NCBI GenBank assembly: GCA_002389265.1
Contig: DGOD01000070.1
Span: forward strand, 1 to 11,559
DNA length: 11,559 nt
Reading direction: 5' to 3'
DNA from: Gammaproteobacteria bacterium UBA4475
GTDB lineage: Bacteria > Pseudomonadota > Gammaproteobacteria > Pseudomonadales > Azotimanducaceae
Numbering within the stretch: the first letter of the stretch is position 1; every line of letters begins with the position of its first letter. The notes under the pieces are model-generated. The model was not told where the DNA came from, searched no databases, and saw only the letters and a list, made by a program, of their open reading frames with translations. Positions 6,410 to 11,559 of this stretch are shown piece by piece. The translations under genes and the position numbers were made by a program.

Positions 6410-7258
6410 TTAAAGGATGTAGGCATCGCCGGATGCGCGGACAGTGATTTCACTGATATTAACGCCCCAGGGTTGATTGATGACCGCGACGATTTGATCG
6501 GCGAGATAGTCAGGCTCGAGGGCATAGTACTCGATACTGTTGACATCAGTAGTCTCAATGGGCAACTCACCGTTTTGCATCGCGTCTCGCTGCTGCATAT
6601 AGCCGGGTGCGTTCTGGCCGAGAATGCCGATCACCGCTGCCGGGTTGATAATGCCGGCGCCTAGTCCGGTCGCTGGAACGCCAGTTGGTTTGATGACGGT
6701 AACCTTGATTTTGCCTTGGGATTCCACACGCAATGAATCGGACAAGAAATTCACCGCAGCTTTAGTCGCGCCATAGACGCCAGCGCCGACGACAGGAAAA
6801 TTACTATAAATGGATGACAGGTTGATGATATGGCCCTGTCCTTGATTGATCATGTGATCGTGTGCCGCCATGATGCCATGCATGACGCCTTTGAAGTTAA
6901 TGTCAATACAACGATTCCACGCAGGTGCGGCAATGGCGTGATCTGCATGAAAAGCGAGGGGCATGATCCCGGCGTTGTTGATCCAGACGTCGATACGACC
7001 AAAATGATCGATAGCGTGGTTCGCTAAGGCCTGCATCTGCTCGAGATGAGTCACGTCGGTGACAAGGCTTGTGACGCTGCCGCCAGCGGCTTTTATTGTG
7101 TTTTCAGTGACTTCTAACTCTGCCCGATCGATGTCTGCACAGACCATCTGTGCGCCAAGGGCAGCTGCCTTGATGCTGACCAGTCGGCCAAAACCGCTGG
7201 CAGCGCCAGTGATGACAATAACTTTATTGACGATATGTTCATTCATAATAATTCTCAT
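6410..7258 (-). CDS. Short-chain dehydrogenase/reductase (SDR), second copy
   Basis: A 282-residue classical SDR, clearly different from the 252-residue one. Motifs are TGAASGFG (17-24), Asp42 (CADID), suggesting NAD(H), Asp68-Val69, NNAG (94-97), Asn121 (DINFKG), Ser149 (NLSS) and Tyr162-x-x-x-Lys166 (YGATK), so the full Asn-Ser-Tyr-Lys tetrad is present. The post-active-site segment reads IKPTGVPAT where many SDRs have PG. The C-terminal 60 residues (PIETTDVNSIEYYALEP onward) match the ending of SDRs in which a later helix covers the substrate site. ATG 7246 is a plausible alternative start: it removes MRII, begins nearer the usual N-terminus, and has GAG at better spacing. Neither start has a strong Shine-Dalgarno. 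The M20 gene ends 45 bases upstream. Substrate unknown. Confidence 0.9.
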   Translation of the reverse strand: MRIIMNEHIVNKVIVITGAASGFGRLVSIKAAALGAQMVCADIDRAELEVTENTIKAAGGSVTSLVTDVTHLEQMQALANHAIDHFGRIDVWINNAGIMPLAFHADHAIAAPAWNRCIDINFKGVMHGIMAAHDHMINQGQGHIINLSSIYSNFPVVGAGVYGATKAAVNFLSDSLRVESQGKIKVTVIKPTGVPATGLGAGIINPAAVIGILGQNAPGYMQQRDAMQNGELPIETTDVNSIEYYALEPDYLADQIVAVINQPWGVNISEITVRASGDAYIL

Positions 7259-7303
7259 TCTCTTATTGGATCAAAAGGAACCTGCGATGCTGCTGCCTGG
7301 TGA

Positions 7304-8899
7304 CTATTGCTCGCTCGCTGCATAGATCATATCGACATAGGCCTTCTCTATATCAGCGAGACCTTTGACGGCGCTGCCGGGCGTCGGCTCAATGAGAAAA
7401 AACTCGTTGGGCGCATGAGCGCCATTGCCGTAGCCGAGCCCCGCAGGCACCAGCGGCAGACCTAAGCGATCGGTAAATTGGTAGAAGGGTGCGCTGCCAG
7501 GAATGCGCGGTTGAATCGCGAGACCTTGGGTATATTTGTTGTAGACGCTGATTGTTGCTTGCACCAAGGGTGCCGCCACGGAAGTTTGGGCGGCGGGATA
7601 GCCTGACAGCTTACGAATGGTGATGTCCTGAAAGCCGCCGGCATCTAGATGGCGGCGGATCTTGGCCAGCGCCTCGTCGGGATCAATACCTACCGGTAAA
7701 CGTGAATCCATCTTTGCCGTGGCAATGTGGGGCAGTATGGTCTTGGTGCCTTCACCGGTATAACCGGACCACAGACCGTCAACGTTCAGAGATGGTTGAT
7801 ACAGCGATTCGACGATCGCGTCGCGGCCGTGCATATCGTCTATCCAGCGCGCCACCCCAAGAGATGCCTGGATTCGGGCTTCATCGTATTGTGCCGCTGC
7901 GCCGTTGATCAATTCCTGCTCCTCGGTGGTTGGCGGTCGAATGCCGTCATAGTAGCCGGGCACCAGGATAGTATTACCCTCGGCTGTTGTGAGGCTGGCA
8001 ATGGCTTGTATCAGACGCAGAGTCGGAGAGTCGACGATGGCTTTGTAAGAGCCATGAATCTCAGCAGTCTGTGGCCCGCCCCAGGGGCCACCACGGGATT
8101 CAAGTTCAAAATAGAGGATGCCCTTGACGCCCAGCAACATGCTGGCATTACCGTCCGGACGCTGTACGGCCATGGGAAACAGAACGCCATCGGCCTGCCT
8201 CATTCGCGCTTCATAGGCATCAACGATTTGGGGGTAATGAGGTGAGCCAAGTTCCTCTTCGCCTTCAGCGGCGATCATCAGGTTGACTGGCAAGGTGCCG
8301 GTGACAGCAATGATGGATTCGAGGGCGTTCAGAAAGGCGCGTTCTGGCCCTTTTTGATTTACCGCGCCTCGGGCCATGATCACTTTGCCATACTCATGGT
8401 CGAGAATATTGGCTTCGAACGGCGGGCTGTCCCAATCATCGGGATTGACCGGCTGGACGTCATACATCATGTAGACCAGCAAGGTTTTTTCAGCGCCGGC
8501 GTCAAAGTATCCCCACACACCCGGGTGGCCGTCAGTAGGGATCAGCGCAGTTTCTTGAAAGCCGATGTCGGCCAGATCATCCCGGACCATCTCAGCCATA
8601 GCCTGAATGCCTTGGTTCTGGGCGCTGATCGAAGGTTGGCGCAACCAGCGTTGCAGGGCACCAATGTGCGCGGGTAGGGCACTATCGATATGGGCATAGA
8701 TGGTTTGGTGGTCGCCGGTGTATGCCGCTACTGCGGAGGGATCAAAGGCCTTGTCGGTGTCGATGGTAAACACCGGGCGCTGAATAGCCGGCGCAGTCGT
8801 CGAGTTTTCCTGGTGCTCTGCAGAATGCTTGCCGCCGTCGCAGGCGGCTAGCAAAAATAGTGAAATTGCGACTAACGGAAAAAAGTGCTGTGTTTTCAT
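7304..8899 (-). CDS. M20-family metallopeptidase-like lipoprotein with altered metal ligands
   Basis: A 531-residue protein starting with a lipoprotein signal; lipobox LAAC gives Cys20. Asp21 at +2 would, by the E. coli rule, keep it in the inner membrane facing the periplasm. The M20 (carnosinase/DapE/ArgE-like) fold is clear: MMYDVQPV (144-151), ARGAVNQKGP (177-185), AAEGEEELGS (210-219), a lid/dimerisation domain from about 260 including EIHGS (His282), and GAHAPNEF with His495. Against the family pattern, the first-motif His is Met145 (usual H-x-D), the bridging Asp is Asn181 (usual D-x-KGP), and the fourth ligand region reads GVLFPMAV with no Asp. The Glu pair (215/216) and His495 remain. 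It may be a natural subfamily with one metal or a non-peptidase role. It lies 49 bases downstream of dcp, and the ribosome-binding sequence is weak. Confidence 0.87.
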   Translation of the reverse strand: MKTQHFFPLVAISLFLLAACDGGKHSAEHQENSTTAPAIQRPVFTIDTDKAFDPSAVAAYTGDHQTIYAHIDSALPAHIGALQRWLRQPSISAQNQGIQAMAEMVRDDLADIGFQETALIPTDGHPGVWGYFDAGAEKTLLVYMMYDVQPVNPDDWDSPPFEANILDHEYGKVIMARGAVNQKGPERAFLNALESIIAVTGTLPVNLMIAAEGEEELGSPHYPQIVDAYEARMRQADGVLFPMAVQRPDGNASMLLGVKGILYFELESRGGPWGGPQTAEIHGSYKAIVDSPTLRLIQAIASLTTAEGNTILVPGYYDGIRPPTTEEQELINGAAAQYDEARIQASLGVARWIDDMHGRDAIVESLYQPSLNVDGLWSGYTGEGTKTILPHIATAKMDSRLPVGIDPDEALAKIRRHLDAGGFQDITIRKLSGYPAAQTSVAAPLVQATISVYNKYTQGLAIQPRIPGSAPFYQFTDRLGLPLVPAGLGYGNGAHAPNEFFLIEPTPGSAVKGLADIEKAYVDMIYAASEQ

Positions 8900-8948
8900 A
8901 GGGTGGTTTTCCGATGAGTGAAAGTGTCAATCCTGGCCTGGTAACGCC

Positions 8949-10988
8949 TCAGGTGCTGGAGGTCGTCAACAGGCCACGCTTCCTCAGTAATGGCTCAACG
9001 GCTGGCGCTCGACCTCGAAAAGCCTGGTAAAGACCCATGGCTTCAGCGGTACCGCCACGTTCTAGTACATTCTGACGAAATGATAGTGCCGTGGCGGGAT
9101 CAAAGATGCCATTTTCCTTGAAGGCCTCAAAGCCATCAGCATCTAGCACCTCGGCCCAGATATACGCGTAATAGCCTGCGGAGTAATTATCCTCGGCAAA
9201 TATATGCTGAAAATAGCCCGAGTTGTATCGAGGCCCAACCACATCGATTAAGTTGATGGCAGCCATGGCTTTGGCTTCAAATTCGTCGACCCCCAGCATC
9301 GTGGGGGCTTCGAGCCCGGACCAGGCCATATCCAGATACGAGGCAGCGAGATATTCCGTCGTGGCAAAGCCTTGGTTAAAAGTATCCGCGGCGAGCAGCT
9401 TGTCGATCAAAACGTCGGGTATGGTCTCGCCGGTGTCCACATGTCTGGCATAGTTGCGCAAGACGCTTGGCTCGGTGGCCCAATGCTCCATGATCTGCGA
9501 TGGCAACTCAACGAAGTCTTGCTTTACATTTGTGCCAGACTGGCTCTCATATCGCACCTGACTCAATAGCCCGTGTAAGCCATGACCGAACTCATGAAAC
9601 AGTATGCGGACCTCGTCCATCGTTAACAGGCAGGGTGTGGATTTTGGAAAGTTGCAGCAATTGACCACGATAGGTCGAACGCTGGCGTCCAGGTTGGATT
9701 GGGCCCGAAATTCACTCATCCAGGCGCCGCCTTGTTTGGTGGGCCGCATAAAGTAATCTACCAGAAACAAACCGATCAGTGAGCCATCGGCATCCTTGAC
9801 CTGGTAACTTAAGACGTCGGGATGATAGACCGGTACGTCGTTGACCAACTCGAAGGTCAAGCCAAATAGCCGGTGAGCAACATCGAAGGCGCCATCTCGA
9901 ACGTTTTCAAGTTTGAAGTAGGGTTTTATCTGATCTTCGTCGAGGGCATAGCGCTCGCTGCGTAACTTCTCGGTGTAATACCACCAGTCCCAGGGGGCCA
10001 GTTCGAAATTGTCGCCTCGTTCCTGAATCATGGTCTGCAGGTCTTGCGCTTCCTGCGCCACCTTTTTTTGGGTAGGTTGCCAGATCTGCCCCAGCAGTTC
10101 GCTGACGTTGGCAGGGTTCTTGGCCATGCGGTCATCCAGCATGTAGTGGGCATGGCTCGAGTAGCCCAACAACTGAGCGCGCTGCAATCGTAGTGTGGCG
10201 ATCTGGCTGACAAGGGGCTGGTTGTTATTAGCATTGTCGTTAGCGCCGTTGCGAATATAGGCGCGGTACATTTTTTCCCGGAGTTCCCGTGAGTCGGCAA
10301 ATTGCAGCAACGGTGTAATTGAAGACCGTGAGACGGTGAAGACATAGCTGTTGGTTTTGCCGCGCTGCTGCGCTTCAGCCTTGGCAGCCTGCAAAGTCGT
10401 TTGGGACAGACCAGCAATATCCTCGGTAGCGTCGATCACCAGTTCAAACTCGTTGGTGTCTTTGAGCAGGTTCTGGCTGAATTGGGTCTGCAGTTCTGCC
10501 AGAGTTTCATCTAACGCCATGACCTGGTCTCGGGCCTGCTCTTCAAGGGCAGCGCCGGCACGAACGAATCGAGTGTACGCGTCTTCACAGAGCTTGACCT
10601 GATCAGCATCCAGATCGGCCTCAGGCAGGCTCGAGTAGACCTGCTTGACCCGCTCAAACAACGCCTGATTATTCAGCAATCGACCTTCGTGTGCGGCATA
10701 TTTGGGCGCCAGCGCCAGCTCGATGGCTTGTAGCGAGTCATTGGTGTCCGATGAGCTTAGATTAGAGAACACCATGCCTGTCTTTGCCAGCAGCGCGCCT
10801 GATCGCTCCAGCGCCTCGATGGTGTTCGTGAAGTTCGCAGGCGCCTGATTCTGAGTGATGCGATCGATCTCGACATTTTGCTCGGCGAATCCTCGTTCAA
10901 AGGCTTCGAGGTAATGTTCATTCTGGATACGGTCAAAGGGTGGGATGCCGTAGGGTGTGTTCCAGTCCTCAAAAAATGGATTGCTCAT
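8949..10988 (-). CDS. dcp: Dipeptidyl carboxypeptidase Dcp (M3 family)
   Basis: A 679-residue cytoplasmic zinc peptidase with no signal peptide, almost exactly the length of E. coli Dcp. It releases C-terminal dipeptides from peptides. The zinc motif is H465-E-F-G-H469 in the context LFHEFGHGLHGL; the third ligand is Glu494 (DFVELPSQ). Dcp-specific neighbours include SGTNVKQDFVE and MEHWATEP; these distinguish it from oligopeptidase A, whose motif continues HHM. The substrate-binding Tyr region is YSAGYYAYIWAEVL (602-615). Further conserved blocks are PWDWWYYTEKLR (332-343), KPYFKLENVRDG (355-366) and PVYHPDV (386-392). An AAGGAA with a 5-base spacer precedes the ATG. The M20-like lipoprotein gene follows at 49 bases, consistent with a peptide-use pair. 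The CoA-transferase remnant upstream ends about 120 bases before the start. Confidence 0.95.
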   Translation of the reverse strand: MSNPFFEDWNTPYGIPPFDRIQNEHYLEAFERGFAEQNVEIDRITQNQAPANFTNTIEALERSGALLAKTGMVFSNLSSSDTNDSLQAIELALAPKYAAHEGRLLNNQALFERVKQVYSSLPEADLDADQVKLCEDAYTRFVRAGAALEEQARDQVMALDETLAELQTQFSQNLLKDTNEFELVIDATEDIAGLSQTTLQAAKAEAQQRGKTNSYVFTVSRSSITPLLQFADSRELREKMYRAYIRNGANDNANNNQPLVSQIATLRLQRAQLLGYSSHAHYMLDDRMAKNPANVSELLGQIWQPTQKKVAQEAQDLQTMIQERGDNFELAPWDWWYYTEKLRSERYALDEDQIKPYFKLENVRDGAFDVAHRLFGLTFELVNDVPVYHPDVLSYQVKDADGSLIGLFLVDYFMRPTKQGGAWMSEFRAQSNLDASVRPIVVNCCNFPKSTPCLLTMDEVRILFHEFGHGLHGLLSQVRYESQSGTNVKQDFVELPSQIMEHWATEPSVLRNYARHVDTGETIPDVLIDKLLAADTFNQGFATTEYLAASYLDMAWSGLEAPTMLGVDEFEAKAMAAINLIDVVGPRYNSGYFQHIFAEDNYSAGYYAYIWAEVLDADGFEAFKENGIFDPATALSFRQNVLERGGTAEAMGLYQAFRGRAPAVEPLLRKRGLLTTSST

Positions 10989-11108
10989 GCCGGTTCCTTT
11001 GTAAAATAGCTGGTGAATAGATACTGAATAGGGCTAACGAGTTTGCCAGTATAGTCGGTGATCAGAAATATCCCGGCTTGGAGCCTCGGTTAGATTCCAG
11101 ATCGCCAT
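10989..11108. other. Intergenic region upstream of dcp
   Basis: This 120-base gap separates the CoA-transferase tail from dcp. On the minus strand a TATACT (11053-11048) resembles a -10 box, but I see no matching -35 at 15-18 bases. The only other element supported is the dcp ribosome-binding site close to 10994-10999. No terminator for the upstream gene was seen. Confidence 0.4.
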
Positions 11109-11559
11109 TTAATCGATGATACCCGCCGATCGCAACCCAGCAATTTCGCCGGCAGAAAACTTGAGTACCTGGGCCAATACCGCATCAGTATGCTGACCAA
11201 GTTTGGGTGAGTGACTGGATGTCGAGATGTCAATGTTCGCTCATAAAAACGGTGCGTTTTGTATCAAAAAGGCACCATATTCATCCTGTTGCTCGGTGCA
11301 TGCCTGTCGTGATCTTACCTGCGGGTGGTCGAACTGGTCATCCGGGCTATTGTCCAAGCTGCACGGAACGCCAAATTTGTTCAGCGTCAGCTCGCACTTC
11401 TGGGTTGACAGGGACTTGGACCAAATTTCTAGTTCCACGCCGAAAGCGTTGGTATTGTTGAAATGTCCACCCGCAGCGAATCTTTCATCCCGGAGCATAT
11501 CTGCGATCATAATGCTCGAAACTGACGGCGCATCGGATTCAAGCTGGGTGCGCAGATGC
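11109..11559 (-). pseudogene. Class III (CaiB/BaiF) CoA-transferase, C-terminal part interrupted by in-frame TGA
   Basis: Reading leftward from the window edge, one frame gives MLRDERFA, then WSKSLSTQKCELTLNKFGVP, then FDHPQVRSR, the standard order D-x-RF, E-x-x-L-x-x-x-GVP and DPQVRAR of family III CoA-transferases. It reaches DEYGAFLIQNAPFL and meets TGA at 11243-11241. The same frame continues after the stop with SPKLGQHTDAVLAQVL and SAGEIAGLRSAGIID, the canonical family C-terminus, and ends TAA at 11111-11109. So about 43 residues lie behind a single in-frame stop. It may be a decayed gene, a small compound indel near the stop, a sequencing error, or a truncated but expressed protein. Family members move CoA between carboxylic acids, or racemise acyl-CoAs. 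The N-terminal two thirds lie outside the window. It is codirectional with dcp. Confidence 0.75.

Noticed and set aside
11207..11461. Plus-strand open frame of 84 codons near the right end
   Set aside because: It is antisense to the recognisable CoA-transferase sequence and has no family-like features.

Overview
The window looks like chromosomal DNA of a Gram-negative, probably aquatic or marine gammaproteobacterium. The evidence is a C-terminal aromatic-ended outer-membrane barrel of the lipid A deacylase (LpxR) type, two lipoproteins with classical lipoboxes, a Dcp-type M3 peptidase very close to the enterobacterial one, and AGGAG-like ribosome binding sites. Genus cannot be read from the sequence alone. 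There is no rRNA, tRNA, insertion sequence, phage gene or CRISPR array.

Layout. On the + strand, bases 1-207 are the tail of an FAD-dependent oxidoreductase, followed by an uncharacterised lipoprotein (251-1738). Facing it on the - strand is an LpxR-like lipid A 3-O-deacylase (1826-2869), whose leader carries strong inverted repeats. A non-coding stretch of about 440 bases leads to a small + strand dimeric alpha/beta-barrel protein (3310-3636). From there to the end every gene is on the - strand. In transcription order (right to left) they are: a class III CoA-transferase tail broken by an in-frame TGA (11559-11109), dcp (10988-8949), an M20-family lipoprotein with altered metal-ligand positions (8899-7304), an SDR oxidoreductase (7258-6410), an EamA/DMT permease (6350-5448), a DUF3147-like small membrane protein (5320-4970), a second SDR (4900-4142) and a VOC-fold protein (4102-3650).

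Functional reading. Two themes share the - strand run. One is peptide use: a cytoplasmic dipeptidyl carboxypeptidase beside an exported M20 relative. The other resembles peripheral catabolism of a cyclic, aromatic or steroid-like compound: two NAD-type SDRs, a VOC protein, an EthD-like barrel protein, a CoA-transferase and a drug/metabolite permease. No pathway-defining enzyme such as a ring-cleaving dioxygenase, monooxygenase or acyl-CoA dehydrogenase is present, so the substrate is unknown. Gaps of 39-127 bases between the - strand genes allow one or more operons, but no gene overlaps another.

I found no convincing wholly new system. The most notable items are the interrupted CoA-transferase, the M20 homologue with replaced metal ligands, the lipoprotein family with an HxCGCxH motif, the structured lpxR leader, and a heptanucleotide tandem repeat that runs into the stop codon of the permease gene.
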